DNA of 64,000 bases from Pelagisphaera sp964404745 (GCA_964404745.1 CAYOLG010000001.1:1-64000), one strand, 5' to 3'; counted from the stretch's first letter, positions 18,922 to 28,360 are shown. The notes: a model not told the origin generated them from the letters alone. Made by a program: numbers and translations.

Positions 18922-19509
18922 TCACTCGGCGATGTAGCAGCCGATGGCTCGGGTTTCTCGACGTTCTGGGGTTTGGCCATCGACCAGTGACTGCAGAACT
19001 TCTCTCAGATCCTCGCGGCTCGGGCTAGGGCGCCATTTTCCAAAGTCGGTATAGCGATCGTCGATACGGCCTCGATAAATCCAATTGCCATTTTCAGGTT
19101 GGCTGACGCCTGCTGGATAGACTACCACCTCGGGTGTTACGGTTGCTCCGGTCTTTATGACCAGATAGCCGCTGCGATCGATAATAGCGGGCGCCTTAAT
19201 CTGGTATTCCTGCAAGTGGGATTCTACTTCCCTCTTGTCGAAATAGGAGCCTGGATACACCATCCAAAAAGAAACGGTCTTATCGGCAAACTCCTCAAAA
19301 ATACGATTGATGGCAGGTATATAGCGATTGGAAATCGGGCAGTCGACGCCAGCGAATACCAAGACGATCGCGTTCTCATTGCTAATCGCCAATGGGTCCA
19401 AAGAGTTGCCATCCAGATCTACTGGGATCTCACTGGCGGCCGCAGCGCCGCCAATGGCCGCGAGCGGGAAACCAATGAGAAGCCCTAGCAGAGATATCCG
19501 GAATTTCAT
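18922..19509 (-). CDS. Exported redoxin (AhpC/TSA thioredoxin-fold) protein
   Basis: This 195-residue protein has a signal peptide (ISLLGLLIGFPLAAIGGAAAA) and a thioredoxin-like domain. LVFAGVDCPISNRYIPAINRI carries a single CPIS cysteine where thioredoxins have CXXC, followed by the cis-Pro-type TVTPEVVVYPAG and YRGRIDDRY. The C-terminal GCYI cysteine is a hallmark of a redoxin subgroup frequent in planctomycetes and verrucomicrobia. It is expected to act in the periplasm as a thiol-disulfide or peroxide-reducing protein; partners are unknown. It is monocistronic, followed on its 3' side by a family A repeat. Confidence 0.85.
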   Translation of the reverse strand: MKFRISLLGLLIGFPLAAIGGAAAASEIPVDLDGNSLDPLAISNENAIVLVFAGVDCPISNRYIPAINRIFEEFADKTVSFWMVYPGSYFDKREVESHLQEYQIKAPAIIDRSGYLVIKTGATVTPEVVVYPAGVSQPENGNWIYRGRIDDRYTDFGKWRPSPSREDLREVLQSLVDGQTPERRETRAIGCYIAE

Positions 19510-19761
19510 TCACAGCATAGTGCCTGGAAAGGATAGTGGAGTCAAAACGAATGATTGCTGGGTAGAGGCCAAGAGAGTGTCTAACAACTACGTTCCGATC
19601 GCTTCGAGGATGGTAGGGCTGCTTGTCCTCGAGCAGCCGTTCCTGTGAACGTCTCCTAACTCGGCTGTCAGCCCTTCCATTTAAATCATGGATTGTGTCG
19701 ACAGTCTCCAAGGCGAGAGATCGCGCTGGACGAGGGCAGGGGAATTCTGTTTCCTGATGGC

Positions 19762-21219
19762 ATGGTTCGCTCGCTTCCCTTCATTCTAGCTTTCCTTTTA
19801 GCCTTTGGCTCAGCTGCTCAGTCGCCGAACATCCTCTTTATTCTGGTCGACGATCTCGGCTACATGGACATCGGGGCCAATAATCCGGATACGTTCTACG
19901 AGACGCCGAACATTGACCAGCTCGCTCGAGATGGAATGCGTTTCACCGATGGCTACGCTGCCAATCCCGTCTGCAGTCCTACCCGCTACAGTATAATGAC
20001 CGGGAAGTGGCCGAGTCGTGTGGACGCGACCAACTTTTTTGCGGGCATGCGAGAGGGGCGGTACAAGCCCGCGCCGCTGATCGATCGGATGCCATTGGAA
20101 GAGGTGACTATGGCTGAAGCATTGAAGTCCGAGGGGTACAACACCTTTTTCGCGGGGAAGTGGCACTTGGGCCCGACCGAGGAGTTTTGGCCGGAACGGC
20201 AAGGTTTTGACAACAATATTGGCGGCTGGAAGCACGGGGGACCCTGGAATGGGGACAACTACTTTTCGCCCTATGGCAATCCACGCTTGCAGGACGGTCC
20301 CAAGGGGGAGCATTTGCCTGAGCGGTTGGCTAAAGAGACAATCGCGTTTATGGAGGAGAATCTGGATCGCCCGTTCTTGGCCTATCTATCTTTCTATTCG
20401 GTGCACACTCCCTTGATGGCCCCGAAAAATCTAGTGGAGAAATATGAACGCAAAGCGGAGCGTTTGGGGCTTGTGGGCAAAACGGAGTTTGCCACGGAAG
20501 AACAAGTTTGGCCTTATGGCTCAGCTCGAGGCGGCGGCGATCCTGGCCTGAGACAAGTGCGCATCCTGCAGAATCACGCTGTATACGCGGGCATGGTCGA
20601 GTCGATGGATCGCAGCGTTGGCTTGGTGCTGGACAAACTTGAAGCCTTGGGTATCGACGAACGTACCGTCGTTTGCTTTACGTCCGACAATGGGGGTCTG
20701 TCGACTAGCGAAGGGTTGCCGACCTCGAATTTTCCTCTCCGTGGCGGCAAAGGCTGGACCTATGAGGGCGGGATTCGAGAACCCTTCATTATAAAATGGC
20801 CGGGATTCGTTGCTCCAGGCAGTGTCAGCGCAGAGCCCGTAAGCAGTATCGATTTTTTCCCTACAATTATGGAAATCGCGGATATTGGAACAGACTATCC
20901 AGTCGACGGCACCTCTTTGGTCCCCGTTTTAAAGGGTGGTTCGATTTCCCGTGATGCCCTCTATTGGCATTATCCGCACTACAGTAACCAGGGAGGTATT
21001 CCGTCTGGAGCCATCCGCATGGGAGATTGGAAGCTGATAGAGCGCTATGAGGACGGCCGCGTTCATCTTTATAATTTGAAGAACGATATCGGGGAATTGA
21101 ATGACTTGGCTCTCTCGCATCCGAGCCGCGTCCAAACCATGCGTAAGCAACTCCACGCCTGGTACAGGGAAGTAGACGCGAAGTTCCTACAATCTAAAGA
21201 TCCTTGGCGCCCGGAATGA
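19762..21219 (+). CDS. Exported sulfatase (S1 type, CSPTR active site)
   Basis: This 485-residue sulfatase starts at ATG 19762, which gives a signal peptide (SLPFILAFLLAFGSAAQ). An in-frame ATG exists 69 bases upstream but would bury it. Metal site D30-D31 is in LVDDLGYMD, and the formylglycine motif is C71-S-P-T-R75 followed by YSIMTG. GKWHLGPTEEFWPERQGFD, LSFYSVHTPLM and CFTSDNGGLSTSEG follow. It ends with the short C-terminal subdomain AIRMGDWKLIERYEDGRVHLYNL. Likely substrate is a sulfated glycan. It lies alone on its strand, 173 bases ahead of the enolase-superfamily gene with a family A half-unit between. Confidence 0.93.
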   Translation: MVRSLPFILAFLLAFGSAAQSPNILFILVDDLGYMDIGANNPDTFYETPNIDQLARDGMRFTDGYAANPVCSPTRYSIMTGKWPSRVDATNFFAGMREGRYKPAPLIDRMPLEEVTMAEALKSEGYNTFFAGKWHLGPTEEFWPERQGFDNNIGGWKHGGPWNGDNYFSPYGNPRLQDGPKGEHLPERLAKETIAFMEENLDRPFLAYLSFYSVHTPLMAPKNLVEKYERKAERLGLVGKTEFATEEQVWPYGSARGGGDPGLRQVRILQNHAVYAGMVESMDRSVGLVLDKLEALGIDERTVVCFTSDNGGLSTSEGLPTSNFPLRGGKGWTYEGGIREPFIIKWPGFVAPGSVSAEPVSSIDFFPTIMEIADIGTDYPVDGTSLVPVLKGGSISRDALYWHYPHYSNQGGIPSGAIRMGDWKLIERYEDGRVHLYNLKNDIGELNDLALSHPSRVQTMRKQLHAWYREVDAKFLQSKDPWRPE

Positions 21220-21254
21220 TCGGGGAAAGTTCGCTTCGCCATTACTAGAATTTT

Positions 21255-21280
21255 GGAGGACCGAGACGGTCTTCCCTGCC
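21255..21280. repeat. Repeat family A half-unit (A3)
   Basis: GGAGGACCGAGACGGTCTTC followed by CCTGCC, the single-palindrome form of family A, between the sulfatase and the enolase-superfamily gene. Confidence 0.7.
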
Positions 21281-21392
21281 TTTTACGGCCTTGTAGGCTA
21301 GTTGAAATTTCTTGCTCGAACGGTCGCCTTGTTTGAATTTGACTGGGCAATGGTGTCATTCTGGCATCCAACTTTAATCTGAAAAATAGACT

Positions 21393-22601
21393 ATGCCCCA
21401 CAACATGTATAATCGTCGTTCCTGGCTGCAAACCATGCTCTATGGTTCTGGAGCTTTGTTTGGCATCAACGCTGCTAGCCCGTTGGGCCAAGCCGCTCCG
21501 ATCAGCCCCAAAGATAACATCAAAGTAACCAAACTGGAGACCTTTGTGCTCAAGAACTCGTGGGTATTCGTGAAGATCTACACCGATGCGGGAATCACTG
21601 GTTGGGGCGAGATGCTCAAGGATGATGCTAAAGCTTGCGCGGCAGGGGCCCTGGAAGTGGGGGACTATCTCATCGGGAAAGACCCGAGAAAGGTGGTGCA
21701 CCACTGGCAGGCTATCCACCGCGGCGCTTTTTATCGGGGCGGGCCGATCAAATCGGCCATCTCGTCCGGAATCGACCAAGCTTTGTGGGACATCACCGGC
21801 AAGTGCTATGGGGTTCCTGTCTACAAGCTGCTAGGTGGACCGACGCGTGAAAAGGCCTTTGTCTATGGCGTGCCGGATAAAAAAACTGGCGTGAGAGCGA
21901 TGAAGGTAGGTCCCTCTGCGGCCCGCAAGGCTTTCAAGTATGCGGAGGGTTACAAGTTTGTTGGCGAAGTGGTTGAACGTTTTGCCGACCTGAGAAAACG
22001 AATGGGGGATGACGTGGATATCGGAATCGATTTTCACGGGGCTGTGCAACCGACGACGGCCAGTGTGCTCATCAAGGAGCTGGAACCGTACAAGCCCTGG
22101 TTCTACGAGGAAGTCGTCCAAGCCCTGAATGTGGATGTTATGGCTGATCTGGCCAAAAAGACGCACATACCTTTGGCAACTGGCGAGAGAATATTCCTAA
22201 AGTGGGGATTCCGGGAGATTCTCGAGAAAGGTGCGGCCATGATTTTGCAACCGGATGTCAACTATGCTGGTGGAATCACGGAACTCAAAGTGATCGCTGG
22301 CATGGCTGAGGCTTACTACGCTCCCCTAGCGCCTCACAATCCAAATGGACCTTGCTCGTTGGCTGCCAGTTTGCAAATCGCCGCTTGTATCCCCAATTTC
22401 ATGGTACAAGAACGTGGGGACCGCGAACACGATTTGCTAGCGGAACCTTTACCGCCAGTGAAAGATGGATACCGACCGATCCCAACCGGTCCCGGACTGG
22501 GTATCACGATTGATCAGAACCGTATCGACGACGAAGTAGGCGAACCGCGCGAGTATCTACCGCAGTTCGATGCGGACGACGGGTCAGTCGTGGATTGGTA
22601 G
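21393..22601 (+). CDS. Enolase-superfamily sugar acid dehydratase (DgoD-like), exported
   Basis: A 402-residue member of the mandelate racemase branch. The N-terminus carries RRSWLQTMLYGSGALFGINAA, a Tat-like leader, whereas sugar acid dehydratases are usually cytoplasmic. The barrel shows the metal ligands: Asp in GIDFHGA, Glu in FYEEVV and Glu in ATGERI. A base His is in LAPHNPNGP, and PTGPGLGI is the usual near-terminal block. Galactonate dehydratases carry an EEPV motif where this has EEVV. The segment after VYGV is shorter than in DgoD, and a KxK-type catalytic lysine pair is not obvious. It likely dehydrates an aldonic acid; substrate is inferred. The NIPSNAP gene follows after 60 bases, probably in one transcript. 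Confidence 0.85.
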   Translation: MPHNMYNRRSWLQTMLYGSGALFGINAASPLGQAAPISPKDNIKVTKLETFVLKNSWVFVKIYTDAGITGWGEMLKDDAKACAAGALEVGDYLIGKDPRKVVHHWQAIHRGAFYRGGPIKSAISSGIDQALWDITGKCYGVPVYKLLGGPTREKAFVYGVPDKKTGVRAMKVGPSAARKAFKYAEGYKFVGEVVERFADLRKRMGDDVDIGIDFHGAVQPTTASVLIKELEPYKPWFYEEVVQALNVDVMADLAKKTHIPLATGERIFLKWGFREILEKGAAMILQPDVNYAGGITELKVIAGMAEAYYAPLAPHNPNGPCSLAASLQIAACIPNFMVQERGDREHDLLAEPLPPVKDGYRPIPTGPGLGITIDQNRIDDEVGEPREYLPQFDADDGSVVDW

Positions 22602-22661
22602 ATTTAATCGATATACGGTTACTTTATTCGGTCTTACCTAATTAAACGGAGGGCTCTAGTC

Positions 22662-22985
22662 ATGTTGTTAGACGTACGCACATACACCTGCAAACCAGGC
22701 ACAATCAAGAAGCACTTAGAACTGTACGTAAAAATGGGCAAGGCGCCACAGAGTAAACATCTTGGCCAACCGCTTGCGTATATGACCACCGAAACGGGTA
22801 ACCCTAATCAATACGTTCATATCTGGGTATACGAAAATGCCGGCGATCGCGAAGCGAAGCGGGCGGCCATGTGGGCCGATCCGGATTGGATCGCCTACAC
22901 GCAGGAAAGCGCGAAGCTGGGAGCGCTAGAGGCGCAAGAAAATAAACTTATGGCGCCCGTCGACTTCTTCGATCCACCGCGTTAG
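22662..22985 (+). CDS. NIPSNAP-family protein
   Basis: A 107-residue dimeric alpha/beta-barrel-type protein: MLLDVRTYTCKPGTIKKHLE and YVHIWVYENAGDREAKRAAM are the family's opening and central blocks. There is a good ribosome site GGAGGG at 22648-22653, eight bases ahead of the ATG. NIPSNAP proteins are of uncertain function; in bacteria they are often encoded beside sugar or sugar-acid catabolic enzymes, as here with the dehydratase 60 bases upstream. It has no signal peptide, so if the partner is exported the two act in different compartments, an oddity. Confidence 0.88.
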   Translation: MLLDVRTYTCKPGTIKKHLELYVKMGKAPQSKHLGQPLAYMTTETGNPNQYVHIWVYENAGDREAKRAAMWADPDWIAYTQESAKLGALEAQENKLMAPVDFFDPPR

Positions 22986-23043
22986 GGACGACAACTAACT
23001 CAGCCTTAGAAAAGGTGGAATGGGATCGCGCGGTCCTGGTAGC

Positions 23044-23154
23044 GCGTCAACTTAAGCTCGCCAGGACGTCGAGCTCCACCTTTCTGCATTGCCCTCAATG
23101 GTGGAACGGGACGTCCCGGCACGTTCATTCCCAAAGCTTTAGTTAAATTGACGC
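23044..23154. repeat. Repeat family D copy (D1)
   Basis: Ends GCGTCAACTTAA (23044-23055) and TTAAATTGACGC (23143-23154) are inverted with one mismatch. Inside, GGACGTCGAGCTCCACC pairs imperfectly with GGTGGAACGGGACGTCC. This is a 111-base element that could fold into one long hairpin. Related units are at 41421, 52053 and 58588. Confidence 0.75.
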
Positions 23155-23254
23155 ATACACGCGGTCCCGGAATCGCGTTCAATCAATGACGATTTTCAGA
23201 GGATTGATAGTCTTGCAAAGCTACCTTTCAATTTGTCGTAGGCAGTTCTCTTCC

Positions 23255-24637
23255 CTAAGCCAGGAGTCCAGGTACTACCTTGCCAAATACATCGGTCAGC
23301 CGGAAATCTCGTCCGCTGTGTCGATAGGTCAATTTCTCGTGGTCGAGTCCCAGCAGGTGGAGGATGGTGGCGTGAAAGTCGTGCACGTGCACGGGGTCCT
23401 TGGCGACTTCAAGGCCAAGCTCGTCGGTCTCCCCGTAAACTTGTCCGGGCCGAGCTCCACCTCCGGCCAGCCAGCAGGAAAAGGCGTTCTTATGATGGTT
23501 GCGTCCTTCCTTCTTCCCGTAGGCTGTGCGCCCAAACTCGGTGCAGCAAATAACAAGGGTGTCGTCTAGCATGCCCCTCAGTTTAAGGTCCTTCAAGAGG
23601 GCAGCCATAGGCTGATCGACTTTCCGAGCGAGCGGCTCGTGTCGTGTAATCTTGCTATGTGAATCCCAATTGCTATGGGACCCGGTATCCACTAATTCGA
23701 TAAAGCGCACGCCCGCTTCCGCCATGCGGCGAGCGACCAGCGTTTGCCAGCCAAAGCTTTGGCGGTCATCGCGAGACACCCCATAGAGCTCGAGCGTCTG
23801 GTCGCTCTCTTTGCTCAAATCGAATAAGTCAGGGGCGATTCGCTGCAAGCTATTGGCGGTCTTGAAACTCAACATGCGAGCAGCCAATTCACTGTCGCCT
23901 TGCCGAGTTTGGTAGTGACGCCGGTTGAGCGACTCCAGCAGGCCGAGCTCGCGATTCTGAAGATATTCGGGATTATTGTCCTGAGGCTTCAGGTAAGGAA
24001 TAGGATCGTCGCCCGGCGTGATGCGCATGCCTTGGTGGTAAGCCGGCAGCATGTGGTTGTCCCACACTTGAGCCCCGGCGTAGGGCGCGTTCTCAGCGAA
24101 GACGATATGGGAAGGAAGACTGGTATTCTGGGTGCCCAATGCGTAGCTAACCCAAGCTCCGATTCCGGGCATGGCGGAGCCGTTGGAACCCGTGTGCATG
24201 TGCAAGGTAGCCTCGAAGTGGTCGTTGTGATCGCCGTGCATCGAGCGGATCAGGCACAGGTTATCTGCGACCGATCCCACGTGGGGAAACAGATCGGTGA
24301 TCATCATGCCGGATTTCCCCCGCGGCCGGGCGTTCCAGGGAGAGGCCACCAAAGGCTGGTCCTTGTGGAAAATCATACCGTCCTTGGCCTGCAACTCGGG
24401 CTTGGGATCGAAAGAATCGACATGCGAAGCCCCGCCGGTGAGGAAAAACATGATCGCGCGATTGGCCTTGGGGGCGTAATGGGCGGGTCTCGCGCTGAGC
24501 GGATGCACCTCGGCGGTTGGCGATGCCAGCAAGGGCAATAGTCGCGAAGATAGAGCTGAGCCGCCTGCGCAAGCGCCGCCAATTCGGGCGACTTGTTTAA
24601 GCATTTGGCGTCGGGATAGGCTGTTACGAAATTGCAT
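23255..24637 (-). CDS. DUF1501 protein (second copy)
   Basis: This 460-residue protein has a twin-arginine start (SRRQMLKQVARIGGACAGGS) and family blocks IMFFLTGGASHVDSFDPKPE, RFIELVDTGSHSNWDSHSKI, VICCTEFGRTAYGKKEGRNH and DFHATILHLLGLDHEKLTYR. Compared with the copy at 4041-5516 it belongs to the other common DUF1501 subgroup, with GRNHH and HSGRDFRLTDV at the C-terminus. It follows the DUF1549/DUF1553 gene by 11 bases on the same strand, so the two form an operon and probably act on the same extracellular substrate. The enzymatic reaction is unknown. Confidence 0.93.
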   Translation of the reverse strand: MQFRNSLSRRQMLKQVARIGGACAGGSALSSRLLPLLASPTAEVHPLSARPAHYAPKANRAIMFFLTGGASHVDSFDPKPELQAKDGMIFHKDQPLVASPWNARPRGKSGMMITDLFPHVGSVADNLCLIRSMHGDHNDHFEATLHMHTGSNGSAMPGIGAWVSYALGTQNTSLPSHIVFAENAPYAGAQVWDNHMLPAYHQGMRITPGDDPIPYLKPQDNNPEYLQNRELGLLESLNRRHYQTRQGDSELAARMLSFKTANSLQRIAPDLFDLSKESDQTLELYGVSRDDRQSFGWQTLVARRMAEAGVRFIELVDTGSHSNWDSHSKITRHEPLARKVDQPMAALLKDLKLRGMLDDTLVICCTEFGRTAYGKKEGRNHHKNAFSCWLAGGGARPGQVYGETDELGLEVAKDPVHVHDFHATILHLLGLDHEKLTYRHSGRDFRLTDVFGKVVPGLLA

Positions 24638-24648
24638 GGCTCGGGGGA

Positions 24649-26547
24649 TCAGTCAATATAGACAAATTCGTTGCTGGCGAGAAGGACGCGACAGAGGCTG
24701 GTCCAGGCGCGACTTTCCTTATTGGGATCGTTGGGAATCTCCCTTTCATAGGAACTGATAAAATCGGTTAGTTCGCTAACCTCGTCCTCTTCCGGTGAAC
24801 GAGCGAAAGCGGTTTCAAAAGCGAAGGCGATTCGTTTCTCGGTATCCTTTCCGTTTGCCAGGACTTTTTCAGCGAATGATTGGGCGTTGGTTTGAATGAA
24901 GTCGCTATTCATCCAAAAGAGTGACTGTAGCGGAACAGTGGATACTTTACGATTAGCGGCGCATTCGTTGGTGTCGGGGCCATCGAATGTTGCCATATAG
25001 GGGTGGCGAGCTAGCCGTCTTGAGGGCAAGTAGACGCTGCGGTATTCATGATTGTAGTCCTCGATGAAGGGCCGGTGCTGCGTGTACTGGTAAGTGTTTT
25101 TCTCGTCGGGTTCAGGAAAGGGGTGTTGTCCGGGATTGCCTGCTTTGAGGCGGCCGCTGACGTGAAGCACGGCGTCTCGCATTGGTTCGGCTTCCAGACG
25201 TAGCTTGGGGTATCGCCAAAGCAGTCGGTTTTCCGGGTCCAGCGCCATGTTTGCATCCACTGTATCGCTGGACTGCTTGTAGGTGGCGGAATTCATGATT
25301 AGCCGGTGCATGGCTTTGAAAGACCAGCCGCTTTCGATAAACCCGTTGGCCAGCCAATCCAGCAACTCCGGATGGCTGGGCGCTTCTCCCTGATTGCCGA
25401 AATCGCTGGACGTGCTCACGAGGCCGGTACCGAAGTGGTATTGCCAAATTCGATTAGCCATCACCCGGGCGGTAAGGGGATTGTCTTCTGACGCAATCCA
25501 GCGAGCGAATTGCAAGCGGCCCGAGGCTCCTTCCGGGATTTCGGCTTTTGAGGTGTCGATCGCGCTCAAAAAGCCACGAATGACGGGGTCTCCTTTTTCA
25601 CCGGGGTCTCCTTTTTCCAGCAGGGGCGCGTCGCCGATTTCGGTGGCATCTTTCTTGTCCCTCACCGCGTAGGCCAGTTCGCCGCCGGGCAGAGTGACGA
25701 AATTCTTGCGCTCCCGTCCGTGTTCGGTGCTTGGGTGCGGGTACTGGGTGCTGGAGAAGTAGCCGTAGAGCCCGTAGTAATCCTCAATCGGGATCGGGTC
25801 GAACTTATGGTCGTGGCAACGGGCGCAAGACAGATTCAATCCCAGCATGCCTTTACTGATGGTGGTTAAAGTGTTGTCGATGACCAGATGCATGTCCCCG
25901 TACTCGCTGTTGCCGAAGCGGCGGGTCAAGGCGACGTATCCCGTGGCGATCGAACGGTCGCGCTGCCGGTATCCATCTTCTTCGATTGCTAGCAGATCCC
26001 CGGCGATCTGCTCGACGATGAGCTGATCATAGGGCATATCCTGATTGAAGGCGTCGATGATGTAGTCTCGGTAAAGTCGGGCTTCGGGAATGGGGGCATC
26101 GGCTCCATCACCCGAGGTATCCGCATAGCGGGCCAGATCCAGCCAGTGCCGGCCCCAGCGTTCACCATAGTGTTCGGATGCCAGGAGATCGTTGACCAAA
26201 TTCTCGTAGGCTTCAGGGGAGGTGTCGCAGAGAAAGGCTTCAATTTGCTCCGGCGTGGGCGGCAAGCCGATCAAGTCGAAATAGGCTCGCCGTATGAGGG
26301 TTCGCTTGTCATCGGGAGGGTTCGGCCGAAGCCCGTTTTTATCGAGTTTGGCCAAAATAAAGCTATCGATGGCATTAGCTGGCTCGCCAGCTACCTCCGA
26401 TGGTGGCTCGATGCTCGAAAGCGATTCGAAAGCCCAGGGGGTTGGCTTGGTTGATGGTTCTTCAGCTACTGATTGGGGCGCAAAAAGATAACCACAAGCG
26501 AATGCGGGACAGAGAAAGTATTTGAGTATATAGATCGCTGCTTTCAC
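24649..26547 (-). CDS. DUF1549/DUF1553 protein, short form lacking an N-terminal cytochrome domain
   Basis: A 632-residue exported protein with signal peptide (about residues 1-28). DUF1549 (about 55-260) has DLIGLPPTPEQIEAF, WGRHWLDLARYADT and the heme-type motif C241-AR-C244-H245. DUF1553 (about 345-610) has ARVMANRIWQYHFGTGLV and PSHPELLDWLANGF. Related proteins often run 800 or more residues with an extra N-terminal cytochrome domain and a lectin-like insert. Here both are missing and the linker near 315-325 instead carries a collagen-like GDPGEKGDP made by an 18-base tandem repeat (25584-25618). The DUF1501 gene follows after 11 bases. Confidence 0.9.
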   Translation of the reverse strand: MKAAIYILKYFLCPAFACGYLFAPQSVAEEPSTKPTPWAFESLSSIEPPSEVAGEPANAIDSFILAKLDKNGLRPNPPDDKRTLIRRAYFDLIGLPPTPEQIEAFLCDTSPEAYENLVNDLLASEHYGERWGRHWLDLARYADTSGDGADAPIPEARLYRDYIIDAFNQDMPYDQLIVEQIAGDLLAIEEDGYRQRDRSIATGYVALTRRFGNSEYGDMHLVIDNTLTTISKGMLGLNLSCARCHDHKFDPIPIEDYYGLYGYFSSTQYPHPSTEHGRERKNFVTLPGGELAYAVRDKKDATEIGDAPLLEKGDPGEKGDPVIRGFLSAIDTSKAEIPEGASGRLQFARWIASEDNPLTARVMANRIWQYHFGTGLVSTSSDFGNQGEAPSHPELLDWLANGFIESGWSFKAMHRLIMNSATYKQSSDTVDANMALDPENRLLWRYPKLRLEAEPMRDAVLHVSGRLKAGNPGQHPFPEPDEKNTYQYTQHRPFIEDYNHEYRSVYLPSRRLARHPYMATFDGPDTNECAANRKVSTVPLQSLFWMNSDFIQTNAQSFAEKVLANGKDTEKRIAFAFETAFARSPEEDEVSELTDFISSYEREIPNDPNKESRAWTSLCRVLLASNEFVYID

Positions 26548-26638
26548 GAGCTTCGCGATCGATAGACCAATTGGTTGGATAGCACAATCTCAAAAAGCAG
26601 TTTCTGGAGACGGTACCCCCGTTTGGCGTTTTCGAAAG

Positions 26639-28039
26639 GTGTTGAGTGGCGGGCGATTTGGAGCCAATTCAAAGGATCGAATCGGTCAAAAAATCGCCGA
26701 GAAATTTGAACTGTTTCAGATTGAAACCCCTTTATATTTTGCGGGACCTTGGTGCTCCCCGAGTAGGGCAATGGTTCTCACTGGACGCTATTTGCACGGC
26801 AGTGAAGGGCTGGACTTTTCCGACTATCCTAAGATTCGGCAGAATCCGGAACAGTTTAGGATGTGGCCGGAAGTGTTTCGCAACAATGGATACACAACAG
26901 CCGTCATTGGAAAGTGGCATCTAGCCTCGGATTATGGTCATGGTAGGGTGTGGGACCATTCGATCATATGGGAGCGATTGGGAGGAGAAAAATCGGGAGA
27001 CTATTTCCGTGATCAAAAGCTGCGTTTCGATGGAGGAGATTTCACTCCGGTCGATGGGCACTCGACGGACAACTACACGCGCTATGCGAAAGAGTTCATC
27101 GAACGGGACCACGATAAACCGTGGATGCTTTGGCTTTGCTACGATGCTGTGCATGCCCCGTTCGCTCCGGCGGATCGCCACAAAGGGGCATATGGTGATG
27201 CTGGTCCCATCCCAAAACCGGCCGATATCTATCCTCCCCGCCCGGACAAGCCTCGATACATGCAGAACTATTCAATGTATGAACCAGGGTCAGATGGCGT
27301 CCCAGTGGACGAGCGCCAGGGGCTTTCGCTTCCCGATTTGGTTAGGAAATACAATAGCGGCGTGCTTTCTCTGGACGGAGGCGTATGCGACTTGGAGGAT
27401 ACGCTTAAAAATTCTCGTCAGTTGGAAAATACGCTGATCGTATACACCTAGGATCAAGGGATTGCTATGGGTCATCACGGCATGGAAATCAAGGTTGCTC
27501 CTTACGATGACAATATCCGTGTTCCTTTGCTTGTCCGTTTGCCGAATAGGACTTTGGCCGGAACAACCATTTATGTGCCAGTTAATACGATTGACCTGAT
27601 TCCGACGTTTTTCGACTACGCGGGAATAGATATACCGTGGGAGATGCACGGGAGCAATCTCCGGACAGTATTTGAGAATCCTAGTAGAGAGTGGGACCGG
27701 GGCGTTCTTCAAGAGAATTTTAGTAGAAGCTTTGGTTCGCAGACGGACGTCGGACTCACAATAGTGGATCCGGATAAAGGGTTGCCAAACCAGAAGGTAG
27801 ATTGGTGGCTCTTTTACCGGTATGGAGATTACAAGTACATTACCACGCTCGTGCTCGATGAGATCGAAGAGCTCTACAATATCGAACAAGATCCTCGAGA
27901 GCTAAACAATTTGGCCCTGAACCCCGAATACTACGGTCGGCTCGAGGAGATGAGGGAGATGATGATTCGGGAACTGAGCCGAACCCAAGCTGGGTTAGTC
28001 GAAAATTTGCCTCTGCCCCTTCGGGAGCATGGACGTTAA
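26639..28039 (+). pseudogene. Sulfatase remnant with in-frame TAG and missing N-terminus
   Basis: One reading frame (26639-28039) encodes a sulfatase interrupted by a single TAG at 27449-27451 between VYT and DQGIAMGHHG, where the intact relative at 6389 reads VYTADQGFAWGQHG. The active-site motif C39-S-P-S-R43 and GKWHLASDYGHGRVWD survive. The first about 50 residues, including the metal-binding DD motif, are absent and replaced by unrelated sequence (to about 26735). The C-terminal part to LPLPLREHGR is well preserved. Loss of the N-terminus means suppression of the TAG would not restore an enzyme. It diverges from the DUF1549/DUF1553 gene start, so a deletion or rearrangement at about 26.6-26.7 kb is likely. 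Confidence 0.85.
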
Positions 28040-28085
28040 CCCAAACGTTTCATAAGCCACGGAGTTCTTGGAGATGGGGAGTTTT

Positions 28086-28186
28086 TCAACCACAGATGAC
28101 ACGAATATCGCAGATAGATTGGATGTGAGATTTGGAAATCTCCCGAGCAGGGAATCATCTGCGCTCTCTGAGCCATCTGTGGTTGA
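28086..28186. repeat. Inverted repeat with CCACAGATG arms
   Basis: TCAACCACAGATG (28086-28098) and CATCTGTGGTTGA (28174-28186) are perfect 13-base inverted arms about 75 bases apart. The 'accacagatgacac...cagat' wording resembles a dispersed repeat common in planctomycete and verrucomicrobial genomes (recalled, not checked). No gene lies inside. Confidence 0.55.
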
Positions 28187-28304
28187 GAAATAGTTACATT
28201 TGTTTAGATCACATAGAGCGCGGTTTCGGAATCTTATCTATTTTCTTCTTCGCTTTATAAACGGCAATCAATTGTAGGAGCAAAGACTGTTGCTTCGAGT
28301 TTCG

Positions 28305-28329
28305 AAGGATCGAGACGATCCTCCCTGCC
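28305..28329. repeat. Repeat family A half-unit (A4)
   Basis: AAGGATCGAGACGATCCTCC followed by CTGCC, the single-palindrome form, preceded by TTCGAGTTTC as in the copy at 18823-18887. Confidence 0.7.
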
Positions 28330-28360
28330 TTAAGAAATGCCTCGAAGCTTGGAGGGTGTT

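Noticed and set aside
27449..27451. Possible recoding of TAG (for example pyrrolysine) in the sulfatase frame
   Set aside because: The N-terminal metal-binding part of the enzyme is missing, other genes use TAG as a normal stop (for example at 4029), and no pyl gene is present.
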